Shown piece by piece: positions 1 to 10,340 of a stretch of DNA of 64,000 nucleotides. The stretch comes from Takakia lepidozioides (taxonomy: Eukaryota; Streptophyta; Takakiopsida; Takakiales; Takakiaceae), in the NCBI GenBank assembly GCA_030704615.1, contig CM060731.1:40920001-40984000 (forward strand), in the 5' to 3' direction. Numbering within the stretch: position 1 is the first letter of the stretch; each line of letters starts with the position of its first letter. The position numbers were made by a program, and so were the translations under genes. The notes under the pieces were generated by a model. That model searched no databases. It was not told the origin of the DNA and saw only the letters and a program-made list of their open reading frames with translations.

Positions 1-221
1 GGAGGATACTGGCCATACTGCCCATATGGAGGAGCACCATATTGACCCTGACCATACTGAGTGCCAGACTGTGGGTACTGAGGCATACCATAATAAGGTG
101 GGGGTACTGGTGGCACAGAACCCACAACGTTGGGAGAGTTAGGGCCACCTCCTGCGTTCTTGTGGGCGCCATCTCCATTGCTAGCAGCAGGGATCGTGGA
201 TCCAGTGCGCTTGTGCTTGCC
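1..221 (-). CDS. Partial gene: Pro/Gly/Tyr/Gln-rich exon
   Basis: A minus-strand exon enters at 221 after a good acceptor (pyrimidine-rich tract ending in CAG at 224-222) and stays open to the window edge. It starts with a short basic stretch (GKHKRTGS), passes through an Asn/Gly-rich segment, and ends in a low-complexity run of PPYYG, QYPQ and QYGQ units. Such tails occur in plant RNA-binding and prion-like proteins, but no folded domain is visible, so I do not name a product. The gene continues beyond the left edge and its upstream exons were not found. Confidence 0.5.
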
Positions 222-787
222 CTGAAAAGAAATTCCCCCAGTACAATGTGGGTGATTACACATACATATAGGCAGCAAGCAGCAAATCCTTGAATTCAGG
301 CAAAACAAACTGGAAGCACATATCATTTGTAAAGACAAGATTACCCAAAACTCAGTATGATCTTGGGCAGTAAATCTCCCAAATTTGATTGGCCCCAATG
401 ATGTCCTCCCAGTACATTTTTGAGCCCTCTTAGGTATGGGGTGTTCCTGAAATCCATAGCAAGAATTCAAATGGACAAACCTGATGGGTCCATGAGAAGT
501 ATCCCTCCAAGTTTTACTGATATTCTGGGTGCATAAGTAACCCAAGTATCTCTATAAGTAGCCATTGTAGCTTAGTACCAGGACGTTGGTTTCATGGGGC
601 AAAGAATTTGAACACACCTGAAGTCTACATTGGCCTGACATCATGCCTTTGGCACTTCAACTTGTCTAGTGGAAATCATTTGTGATTGTGCCTTGGCTGA
701 CCCCTGCATTGTCCAACTTCCCTGTCTTGACAGACATACCGTATCTCTTCGTGATTTTACCAAAAACATACATAATTAGAATCATGG
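222..787. other. Non-coding stretch
   Basis: This stretch carries the intron upstream of the exon at 1-221. I see no further coding exon, RNA gene or clear repeat. Confidence 0.4.
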
Positions 788-1540
788 TCATTGTGAAGAA
801 CTATAACTCACAGACGGAGAAGGTGTTCGTAGTGTAGATGATGGGCGTTTTTGTCCTGCGACATGAGCATGGGCATGTTCTCCTCGGCTTGCCGTGGCAT
901 CCGCCGACGACGCACTCGCCTCGCACTGGCGTGGGAGGAGTGGATCGTCCTCATCGTCCTCAGAAGAGCCCTCATGCAGAATCGTAGTCTTCATCGTCTT
1001 CAGTTTGGCACTTTGCCTTGCAGGACCTTGATCCCTAGCTTTTTCCTTCGGAGCGCGTGGCTTGCGAGGGTGATTCGCTCCCGCAAGCCTGCACAAACAC
1101 CTCCATGACCTCCTCTCAAACAATCACAAACAAATGTAAGCATACATACCCTAATACTCTTAAGCCTACGCTGAACCACAGCCACACCCTACCAGGACGT
1201 AATGCTTGCCCACGAATGACGGCGGACATCTCCCGCCTAATGACACACCTCCTCAAACCTAATCGTCACTCACTGCATGTTGTTTGCCTCTCTGTTTGTA
1301 CAAGTCGCAGCTACTCGCCCCCATTTGTGCTATGAAGCTTATGATCGCTGTAGGAAGGTTAGAGGATAAGGCAAATCGCAAGTTTAGTGGGTGGGTATCC
1401 AAAGTCAGGAACTAAACTCACCCATCTATCGACTGCTTGAACGTTGTTTCCACCTCCTTTATGGTAGCAATCCAGCGCTCTCGGAACTTCTCGTACTCAG
1501 TGAGAGGGACTGTCACTTCGAAGACCTTCCGCTTCACCAT
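788..1540 (-). CDS. Two-exon small basic/serine-rich protein, unidentified
   Basis: Exon 1 runs 1540-1422 and starts MVKRKVFEVTVPLTEYEKF, then ends at a strong GTGAGT donor. Exon 2 runs 1088-788 after a TTTGTGCAG acceptor. The phases match and give 139 residues with a TGA stop. The N-terminal half is mixed charged and probably helical (ERWIATIKEVETTFKQ). The second half has a basic patch (RKPRAPKEKARDQ), an acidic patch (SSEDDEDD) and a Ser/Thr-rich tail, which suggests a nuclear or DNA-binding protein. It lies divergently upstream of a CACTA transposase, so it could be a second transposon-encoded protein (TnpA-like) or an unrelated host gene. The family is not recognised. Confidence 0.4.
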
Positions 1541-2252
1541 GGACACTCAGAAACGATACTTATAGTATACTATAGATATAGAAATAGCACATTGGCAGCT
1601 GGTGCAAAACTAGAGACAATGCACTGTGCGTAGCATGCAAAGAGGGAAGGGGTGACGTTCAAAGCATGTACAGTGCAGGTGGCGAGCGGATGCGTAGGCG
1701 TAATAGATGACCGTCTATGGCGAATGGAAGAAGCTTATGCCACAAGGAATGGGCATACAAAAATGCTATGCAACTGCGATGAGTGTCATGGAGGAAAAGT
1801 ACTGTTGTTGGAAACAGTGAGGAATCATTACATGATACACGGGAGGGATCCTCTTCTCCAACGCTGTTCTCTTCCGGTAAGATCGCCACTTTCCCTTCAG
1901 CACTTTAGTTTGAATTTTGAATGCAACGATCCTCTTCTCCACATGTCGACATTTCGTTGGGTGATTGTAGTCAAGAAGTCATAAGATACAGACGTGACTA
2001 TGACTACGCCACTTCCGTTATCACTTTAATTAATGCACATGTCGTGTTTTCATTGGTCATGTGTAGTCATGTAGTCATATATGACTAAGTAAGTGACTGC
2101 AACTATGACTTCAATGGTTACAAATGTCGTGTTTTGATTGGGTGTATATTCATAAGATACATACGTAAATATGACTGCATCACTGCAACGTCACCGTGCC
2201 TCCTATGTCATAATATGAACAAGTGTCACATCGTTGTTGGTCCACTCACAAG
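1541..2252. repeat. Putative CACTA subterminal repeat region
   Basis: From about 1900 to 2200 the sequence repeats short motifs in both orientations: TGACTAC/GTAGTCA, CATGTCGTGTTTT (and variants) and ATAAGATACA. Similar GACTACA and ACACGTGTCAT motifs occur at 9720-10040. Clusters of short subterminal repeats flanking the transposase are a family trait of CACTA elements, where they bind TnpA. I found no convincing CACTA terminus on the left, so the outer boundary is unknown. Confidence 0.4.
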
Positions 2253-5200
2253 ATGACTATTGGGATGCAGGGATGTGAATATTCAGATGATGAAGACGAA
2301 GGCCCTGCGGCACAGCGGGAGCCCAATGTCACAGAGAACGCAGATGAGAGTGGTGGATTGGAGGTAGAAATGCAGCGTGCATTGCAGGAAGCGTTTCTCT
2401 TTGCAGATGCAAACAGAGAGGACCCCATTCATGGTGGAACCGATCACACATTTGCCGATCATGACGATGATCTCGACGATTCCGGAGACAATGAATTTGA
2501 TGAGAATGCTCACCTGCACGTTGATCCCGAGTATGATAAACTCTTCCGAGCGTCGCAATGTCCACTTTTTGAAGGGTGCTCCATCAGCCGGCTGCAAGCA
2601 ACTTTGACGTTGCTGAACGCATGCACTACCCACAAGTGCACCAATGCATTTGTGGATGAGCTTCTGGGATTGTTGCGTAAGAGTTTTTTGCCTAAAGAGA
2701 ATTCATTGCCGAAAACTCACTATGAAGCAAAAACCATGATTGCCAAGATGGGATTGCAGTACATGATGATTCATGCCTGTGAGCGTGGTTGTGTACTCTT
2801 ATGTGGGGAGTATGAGAATGTAGACATTTGCCCAGTGTGCCGCAGTTCCCGTTACATTCCAGGTCGTGGAAGTGTGCCCAAGAAAGTATTGCGACACTTC
2901 CCTGTCATTCCAAGGTTGAAACGTATGTACCGATGTAAATCGATCGCTAACCTCATGACATGGCACGACAGACATAAGAGCCAGGATGGGTTGGTTCGAC
3001 ATCCAGCTGATAGCAAAGCATGGAGACACATTGACACCACATTTGCGGATTTTGCTGCAGAGCCACGATCTCTGCGATTTGGATTGGCCTTAGACGGTGT
3101 AAATCCCTACGGAGCTCAATCCACAAGTTGGAGCACATGGCCCATTCTCTTGGTCAATTACAATCTGCCTCCGTGGTTAATGACCAAAAAGTTCTTTGTC
3201 ATGTTAGCGCTACTGATTCCTGGTAGGAGTCTGTTACCTCGGACAACGTAGATGTTTACCTGATGCCCCTAGTGGAAGAGCTATTGGAACTATGGAGAGG
3301 GATTGCAGCTCATGATGTTTCCCGTCCTCGTGGTCAACGCGAATTCACACTGAGGGCAGTGTTGATGTGGTCAATCCATGACTACCCTGCATATGGCTTG
3401 CTCTCAGGTCAAGTGACGAAAGGTTATGCTGGTTGTCCAGCTTGTGGACCCGGGGTGACTTCACAGCAGTTACACACATGTGGAAAAATTGTTTTCCTAG
3501 GCCACCGAAGATTTTTGGCCCGCAATCATCCATATAGAAGGTCAAGAATGTTCAATGGCGCTACTGAGCATGGAACTCTTCCAAAAACGCAGACTGGAAC
3601 ACAAATCAAGACCTTGCAACAGCTCGCACTGCATGGGTGGAAACGGAGGGACGCCAGATAGCAGGACAGACCCAGTAAAAACTCATGGAGTTAAGCGATT
3701 GTCAATTTTATATGTCTTACCTTATTGGGAGGTAATTCCTTCATGGCCTTTAAATTGGCTGTGTACATTTTTGTGTTTTCTGTTTAAATTATGATGAGTA
3801 AATGCTCAATTGCTTATGTGTTCATTTTGTAGGGTCTCCTCATCCGCCACACGTTTGACGCAATGCATTGCGAGAAGAACTTGGCTGAAAATATTATTAA
3901 AACTATCTTTGGTGAGAAAGACACATTGAAAGTTCGCCGTGATTTGGAGCTACTTGGGATGCGCCCGGAATTGTGGCTACAACGTGATCCTGACAGAGCA
4001 GATATGTTAATTATGCCTCCTGCCCCTTATGTCCTCACTGAGGCTGAGTTACAAGTCTTTCTGGAGATTGTGCAGAACTTGAAAGTGCCAACAGGCTACG
4101 CATCAGTTTTCAAAAAGCATGTGGTGAAGAAGAAGTTGTCAGGCATGAAATCACATGACTATCATGTGCTCATGCAGCAAATTATACCGCTTGCTATCCG
4201 TGGGTTCATGCCAAGTGGTCCTCGAAGGCCCATTTTGCGAGTATGTCGTGTATTTAAGAAGTTGTGCACAAAAGTGGTGAATCCTGTAGAGTATGAGGAA
4301 TTGAGAACTGAAGCAGTTCTCACTCTGTGTCTTATAGATAAGGAGTTCCCACCATCATTTTTTGATGTGATGACACATCTGGTTGTTCACCTAGTGGATG
4401 AGTTGTACTTATGCGGGCCCGTAGCATCTCGTTGGATGTACCCCATGGAGCGGGCAATGAAAGATATGAAGGGCTACGTAAGAAACATGGCAAGGCCCGA
4501 GGGGAGCATGGCAGAAGGATACCAATTTGAAGAAGCATTGGTTTTTGCACAGAGTATATGGCAGGATTTGATGGAAGTGTACGAAGGGTGTGGGATGCAG
4601 ATGAGGCAGAATATGTGGAACGTGAAGTTGTGGAAGGAAGTTCTAAAGCCCGAAAATTGAATGACCTGTGTGATATTGTACATGAGTACATCATTCATAA
4701 CCATCCTCGTCTATCAGTCATGTTGGGGTAAGAAATCTACTTCATTGACATTCAGATTTCCAAGTTTTAGTCATTTATCATTAGTTGGCATATGGCGTCT
4801 TTTCAAATCTCCCACGCCACCTCTGTCAATCTCCTGGATGATCCTCGGATTGTGACAGGATATATGAAGCAGAGTCCACACGGATAGAAGCCAGACGACG
4901 CTTGTTTCGTGAGGAGCAAGGGCTGGAAGGCATGAGCAATCCCACGGCAATTCAGTACCCTCCTGATTTGCATCCTTGTCCTCCATTTGCTGTTTGGCTC
5001 CCTCAAGGTGTACGGGATCATCTCTCAATTCAATCAGATGGGCTTGATCCTACAACACGTGAGGAATTACTGGATCTTTCAATGCCTCCATCATTTACTG
5101 CCCTGTCATTCAAGAGATGACAGCGTATGGTAACCATTACAGGGTTACATCCCCCGGCATGAACACAACAAGTATGGTGTCTTTTGATTGTGGAGTCTCA

Positions 5201-5810
5201 TCTGTTTTCCAGCACCAGCCATTACCAACAATTCAGGCAATGACATGGAGGAACCTACAAGATATGTGGGTCTTATAAGGGAGATTTTGCAATTGACTAT
5301 GGCCAAACACAGCCTATAGTGTTTTTGTGTTCGTGGGTACGGGCGAGTCGCGTGGGTCGTCAACCTATGTCAATGAAGCAGGATGATGCTGGCTTCACAC
5401 TTGTCAATTTTAACCGTATGCTTCCACCTTCTGAGCAACCTTTTGTGTTTCCTGGCCAGGTTGATCAAGTGTTTTTTTCTGATTGTGTGAAGGAGCCGGG
5501 GTGGAAAGTCGTCCTGGAGAAGAGCCCCCGAGCACGTAGAGTGGTCTGCGACATATCAATTGATAATGATGATGTGGCGGAAGTGGAAGGATTGTTAGCC
5601 CCACAAAGACTAGAGGAGACTGTGGTTACTGATGGCCCAACATGCAGCCGAGCGGTACCGGTTACTCCAGAGCAGGTGGCCTCCTTGTACCTCCGAGCAC
5701 CCCGTATATGTGGTGATGATGTTCAGCCAACCCTTGGAGAAGATGAAGTCTGTGATGAAGACAGTGATACATGTAGTGACCCAGACATAGATGAGGATGA
5801 TGACGATTAG
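2253..5810 (+). pseudogene. CACTA (En/Spm) tnp2-type transposase, frameshifted
   Basis: The reading starts at the ATG at 2253 (MTIGMQGCEYSDDEDE) with an acidic N-terminus. It then shows the tnp2 signatures: a zinc-binding-like motif (CPVCRSSRY), FGLALDGVNPYGA holding the first catalytic Asp, and DNVDVYLMPLVEELLELW holding the second. A frameshift near 3230 separates IPGRS from DNVDVYL, and another before 3665 separates that frame from HGVKRLSILYVLPYWE. An intron then fits 3732-3832 (GTAATT...TAG), leading to LLIRHTFDAMHCEKN and a DUF4218 region (3833-4660). A DUF4216 region (DDAGFTLVNFNRM) and an acidic C-terminus end at 5810. Cut-and-paste function is lost in this copy. It meets the retrotransposon fragment tail-to-tail at 5807-5810. 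Confidence 0.85.
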
Positions 5811-6060
5811 ATATGCGCGATTTGTGCACTCCAGTTATAGACCATGCATGATAGTTTAAGGTGGTAACACTCCCTTCGCATTCCCATTAAGATATCATGC
5901 TTGTTCGAGCGGCTAGCATAAGCCACTACGAACTTTCTTCCCTCATCATCCACTTGTGTGAGCACTGCTCCAAGCCCCAGCATGCTCCCAGTTGAAAATG
6001 ACACCCTCTGATAGGTCGTCTCAGGATAGGCGCTGAGGTCAACCTCGCCTTGAGTTCTTG
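5807..6060 (-). pseudogene. RNase H domain start, truncated
   Basis: Read partly in a second frame, LGAVLTQVDDEGRKFVVAYASR matches the first strands of gypsy RNase H (normally LGAVLMQ...R.VAYASR). The sequence degenerates after about 60 residues and ends at 5807, where the oppositely oriented CACTA transposase stops. No integrase follows on this strand. Confidence 0.65.
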
Positions 6061-6064
6061 AAAA

Positions 6065-7190
6065 GCTCATTCCTGCTCATCTTCCCACTGCCACTCCTGG
6101 TCCACATTGGTCAGCTTGATTAGAGCCTTTGCAATGGCATTAAATCCCTTAACAAACCGTCTATAATAGTTTGTCAACCCCATGAAAGCTCGAACTCGGC
6201 TCACATCCGTGGGGCGTGGAATTTGTGCAATGGCCTCTACCGTAGTCTGCTGTACCCCCAATCCTCCAGGATATATCATGTGACCCACATACTCAATCTG
6301 GTTGTGGAAAAACTTGCACTTCCTCGGATGCAACTTCAATCCGTACGCTCTCAAGCGCTCCAATACCACCTGAAGGTGTCTCTCATGCTCCTCCACCGTA
6401 GCACTAAAGATGATGATGTCATTTATATAGCACCGAGCAAAGTCCACCCCTGCTAGAATCCTATCCATGACTCTTTGAAACTTTGCAGGAGCGTTCTTAA
6501 GCCCAAATGGTAAGAACCGCTACTGATATAGGCAATCTTTGCCGTGCTCATTGATCCCCCAGAATGCCGTCTTCTGTTTGTCCGCCTCCTTGATCGGCAA
6601 CTGATAATATCCGGATCGTAAATCCAAAGTGCTAAAGACCTTAGCATGCCTGATGGCATCAAAGATCTCATCTAGTGTTGGCATGGCATACTTATCGAAC
6701 TTGGTCTGACGATTTACAGGCCGGTAATCACCGCACATACGTCTCTCTGTCCAATTGCCATAGACATCTTTCTTGGCTGGCATCACTGTGGCTGAAGCAT
6801 ACTCTCCACCAGAGCGCTCCACCAAACCAGCCTCCCAGAGATCTTGTGTGTGGGTTTATGCCCTAAAGCATCTGTGCGGGTAAAAAACCACTTTGCCCCA
6901 GTGTGGAGGCAATATTCCAATGTCATCTGAATCAAAGACCTCTCCATGTCACTGTATCTATAGGGTCTCCGAAAGATTGGCGTGTCAGTGGCCAACTCAA
7001 TACGAATCTCTTGACCCTTCAGTGCTCCCAAGTTCTTCAAACTGAAGGCAAAGCAATTCTTGTAAGCCCTCAGGAACCGCCGTATACGTCGTCTCTCTCC
7101 TCCGGTGACAATGGGTCCAATGTCAGGCTCCCAATTGTTCTCCGTAACTGCAACCTTAAGTCCAGTGGGCTTAGAGGTAGAGGACGCGTC
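6065..7190 (-). pseudogene. Ty3/gypsy reverse transcriptase, broken
   Basis: The lead-in IRRFLRAYKNCFAFSLKNL and TPIFRRPYRYSDMER is the standard segment before a gypsy RT. It is followed by RMCGDYRPVNRQTKFDKYA and STLDLRSGYYQLPIKE (first catalytic Asp), then PFGL-type sequence leading to ARCYINDIIIFSATVEEHERH. The catalytic YxDD box reads YIND, so the first of its two Asp residues is lost. YGLKLHPRKCKFF and VRAFMGLTNYYRRFV mark the thumb/connection region. Reading changes frame near 6830 and 6520, and stops are present, so this RT is inactive. Confidence 0.85.
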
Positions 7191-7489
7191 CAGTGGTTGC
7201 TATGTTGCAACCTCTTGAGCAGTACTCCATGCCTGCTCAGTCAATGACAAGGCCTCATCTTGCCCCATCATCTCATCCTCGAGGATTTCCTCAACCCGAG
7301 AAAAATCCCCAACCTCATCCATCACCGCCACCCTGGCTGCCAACTCCCTCTGAATCTCGAGCACCTCCCACGTGTGCCATGGATGCCTGCACCCCATGGT
7401 CCTCTCATGCTCGCCCCCACTCACTGCCTGTACCGTCTCGGTAGGCAGAGAGACCATCGAGGGAAGTGTACTCCGCACTCTGCGTTGCT

Positions 7490-8456
7490 CAGCCATAGCC
7501 AAGTTGATAATCCAGGTCAAGCAATTGAGATCCATTGCTTGCCCCAACACCTGACGACGTGATGCCTCAGAAAGAGATGGCACCGCCGTGGTACCAGTGG
7601 TAAAACCCATTGCCCGCTCACGCTCGTTAGCATTAGGCTCCACTAATTGCTGCAACTGAGCATCCCACAGGAGGCCAGGTCCACTATCCCGGAAAGCATG
7701 CGATCCTGGGAAGCTAAGCAGTGTAGGTAATATTGCTCGTGGTTGACCCACCTTGTTGACCACTGCCAAAGGCGAATGGTCATCGTGTCTCACACACTGA
7801 GACTGCCTCCCTGTGTCCAAAATGTTATCCACTGTGAGGTGTGTTGGCCGCTGCACCCCATCAAATGCACGCTTGAGCAGTGCGGGTGACATCAAGTTAG
7901 TCCACCATAGCCGTGGACGATGAGCCCGTGACCCCACTGTAGCTGCAAGTAGCAACACTGCTGACCCAAGCCACGACCGGACTTGATGCACACTGGCCAT
8001 CACCCTGGCCCGAGAATCGCCCATCAGTGGCACATTCTCCAAGATGTATGCTGGAGATACAACTTGATGAAGCTGCAAGTGGCGCAAAACCCGCACCATT
8101 TCCCAAAACAAACCCGACCTCGAGTCTCGCAATCCATTGTCATGCCCGGCTGATGAATACCATTGGCAGGACCAACCTGCCACTACCAGATCAATGGAGC
8201 CAACCCGCTCCAAATCCTGCGCCCCCAGCAACGAAATGTCTGCTGGCAAGGCCTGCTGATATCCACGAACTGCAGACACCGGCAACAACTCAGGGTACTA
8301 CTGCACCAACTGAGCAACATGGCGAAGTGAAACACGTCGTGCAGTCTCATCCCTCTCCACATACAGGTAACGCCGAACTCGTACACCTGCCTGTAACACA
8401 GCAGCCAATCCGGTGTTGATCCCGCCAAACAAGTCTAGAAGACAAATGCCTTCATC
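7490..8456 (-). pseudogene. DNMT3-like cytosine-5 DNA methyltransferase domain in a retrotransposon
   Basis: The domain has the ordered motifs of DNMT3/DRM-class cytosine-5 methyltransferases. They are motif I LLDLFGGINTGLAAV (S-adenosylmethionine binding), an acidic residue after RRYLYVERDE (motif II), IDLVVAGWSCQWYSSAG (motif IV; catalytic Cys at 8168-8166), GLFWEMVRVL, ILENVPLMG (motif VI, ENV), AHRPRLWWTN (motif VIII), RERAMGFTTGT (motif IX) and RRQVLGQAMDLNCLTWII (motif X). Order and spacing follow DNMT3 closely. The usual Pro before the catalytic Cys is Ser here, and a TAG stop sits between motifs I and IV (about 8296). No target-recognition partner domain (PWWP, UBA, ADD) is seen. An intact relative could methylate cytosines in element DNA; this copy probably cannot. 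Confidence 0.85.
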
Positions 8457-8914
8457 CGGATACTGCCACACAATAGGTGTGGTGTCCAATGGAGACAATT
8501 GAGGTGGTCCTGGTGCAATCCCCGCACTCTCCTCCTCTCCTGATGGTACAAGAGCCTTCACCCAGGCTTGTTGCACCTGTCGATCAGCAACCCGCTGCAA
8601 ATCCTTGCTCGTGCCCCACAATGGAATCTGAACAACCATGGCAGGCAACTCCGCCATACCATACATGTCATCTTGCTCTCCCGGAGGTGACACATCCTCT
8701 GAATGAGCGTTGCCCTCAAGCAACTCTCCAGGCCAACTCACTGCAGCTGTGAATGCTGCTAGTGTCGGCATCTTGCCTCGCTGGGCAACCGCAACTCCTC
8801 CTATGAACGTCACAGGGAGCTGCACATGCCAGCCCTCCCCTGACTGCCATCCAGGCCTATAGGAAGCTGACTCTTCCCAAAAATCCAGGGTGAAGCCCAT
8901 GGGGTACAACACTG

Positions 8915-9161
8915 CCCCACCAACCAGGACATCGTACGAAACCGCGTCTGTCACAATGGCCTTGGCTCGCATTACTGAGCCATTTGTAGGGTGATCCGGC
9001 CGTAGTCTGATAGCCAACTCACACCGTGTCATGCCCCGAGCCTGCTCCAATCCTCCTAGAGACGTCTGTATCTGGAAATGACAAGGCTCCATATCCGCCT
9101 CCGTGAGGCCCAAGCCTGCAATAGCAGCTCTGCCCAGCATCAATGGCTGAGCTCCCGAGTC
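8915..9161 (-). pseudogene. Retroviral-type aspartic protease domain
   Basis: The motif RVLLDSGAQPLMLGRAAI contains the DSG active site of retropepsin-like proteases. About 70 residues later comes YDVLVGGAVLYPMGFTLDFW, the usual second hallmark of gypsy proteases (YDVILG-type). The stretch upstream (9700-9170) is Ala/Ser/Thr-rich and shows no CCHC zinc knuckle, so a recognisable gag end is missing. In the intact element the protease would cut the polyprotein inside virus-like particles. Confidence 0.8.
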
Positions 9162-9689
9162 CAACAAGACCCGCAGTGGCCGGTACCTCTTGCCTGCCGA
9201 TCCACTCAAACAGAAAATGTCATCCTGGTTGTCTAACCTGACAACTCCAGGTGTCACCATGGCGCACTCAATGGCTGGCCTAGCTGGCAGCTCCATCAAC
9301 CTGGCAGCTGCAGCTTGCCATGGCGCTGCTGTGGCAGTCTTGACCCTCAAATCCAAGGATCCCTCCGGCACTACACCTCCCACTATCTCCGCAGAAGATG
9401 AAGTAACCTCCCTACTCTCATAGAGTGTAGCTGCCAGCCTGAACACCTCAGCTGGTCTTACCCCCGGTGTCGCAATCATGGTAGCCGAGAACAATGGAGC
9501 CTGGCACACAGATATGGCCGCTCCCAGCAGCACACTAGCTGCCGTAGCATTAGAAACACTAGGTAGTGGTGCTGCCCGTGTAGCTCTCCCCAATGACATA
9601 GTAATCTCCGCCTCGGTAACAGTCGGGCGAGAACTAGGTGCCATGGATGGTGTCGACACTGTCTCCGCCAATGTGAATGACTGAGGAAG

Positions 9690-10340
9690 CACTACAAGAG
9701 ATGAGCGTTTTTAGGACTACGGGTTTGGCGGAGTCATAAAAACTGCACTAGGTACATGACTACATAGCGTTGAAATGCATTACAGTTTTAGTTTTATGAC
9801 TTTGTAGTAATGGATATCACTACATGACTCCGGAAAGTTAGGGAGCATTGGTCAAACATTGTTGACCATGATGACAGGGATGGTTTATATGGCTAGTGTG
9901 ATATGTTTGACTACACGTGGACGACGTTTCATGGAAGCTTATGACTCCATGACTGAAGATGGTTTCAGAGCTCTATTTATACGACTACATCACTACACGT
10001 GTCATTTTGAAGGCACATATAATGCAAATAAGGTCGCCCATTAGGTTTAAAAAAGTTAAAAAAATTGCTAATAAGGTTGCCCATTAGTGTAATCGTGAAC
10101 AGAAAGGAGGGCTGGGACTTGGCGTCTTTTTGTCTCCTGCGCCACACACTAGCTGAGGGATGGAACGCGATGATAGCAGGATATGCAGGGGCGTGGGATA
10201 GAGGCGTTGAGCAAATGATGCACGAAGGAGAAGAGGAGGAGGAGACGAGACGAGGACAAGCGAGCTCGCCGTTCTTGGGAGAGTCAGCTTGGTCTTAGCA
10301 AGCGTGTTTCAATCTCTGACTACTCATCTACGCCGTAGTG
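9690..10340. mobile_element. Possible CACTA terminal piece or non-autonomous CACTA element
   Basis: The segment begins CACTACAAGAGATGAG and ends CTCATCTACGCCGTAGTG. Inverted, the right end reads CACTACGGCGTAGATGAG, so both ends share CACTAC and GATGAG. Inside are several copies of GACTACA/TGACTAC and a CACGTGTCAT motif resembling the subterminal region at 1900-2200. The flanking triplets (AAG on the left, GTT on the right) do not match, so a target-site duplication is not seen. It may be the right end of the CACTA element whose transposase is at 2253-5810, with the gypsy fragment inserted between. Confidence 0.35.

Larger units (their letters stand above)
5807..9710 (-). mobile_element. Ty3/gypsy fragment: PR - DNA methyltransferase - RT - RNase H
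   Basis: Read on the minus strand, one degraded polyprotein gives, in order, an aspartic protease, a cytosine-5 DNA methyltransferase, a gypsy reverse transcriptase and the start of RNase H. There is no gag upstream, no integrase downstream and no visible LTR at either end. The first 472 codons (9710-8298) are open; a single in-frame TAG then interrupts the methyltransferase, after which the frame stays open to 7200. The RT part has several frame changes. The 5' boundary at about 9690-9710 abuts a CACTA-like terminus and the 3' boundary abuts the transposase. This is a dead copy, but the domain order is coherent and not a chance juxtaposition, because protease, methyltransferase and the pre-RT segment share one frame. 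Each domain is described separately. Confidence 0.85.
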
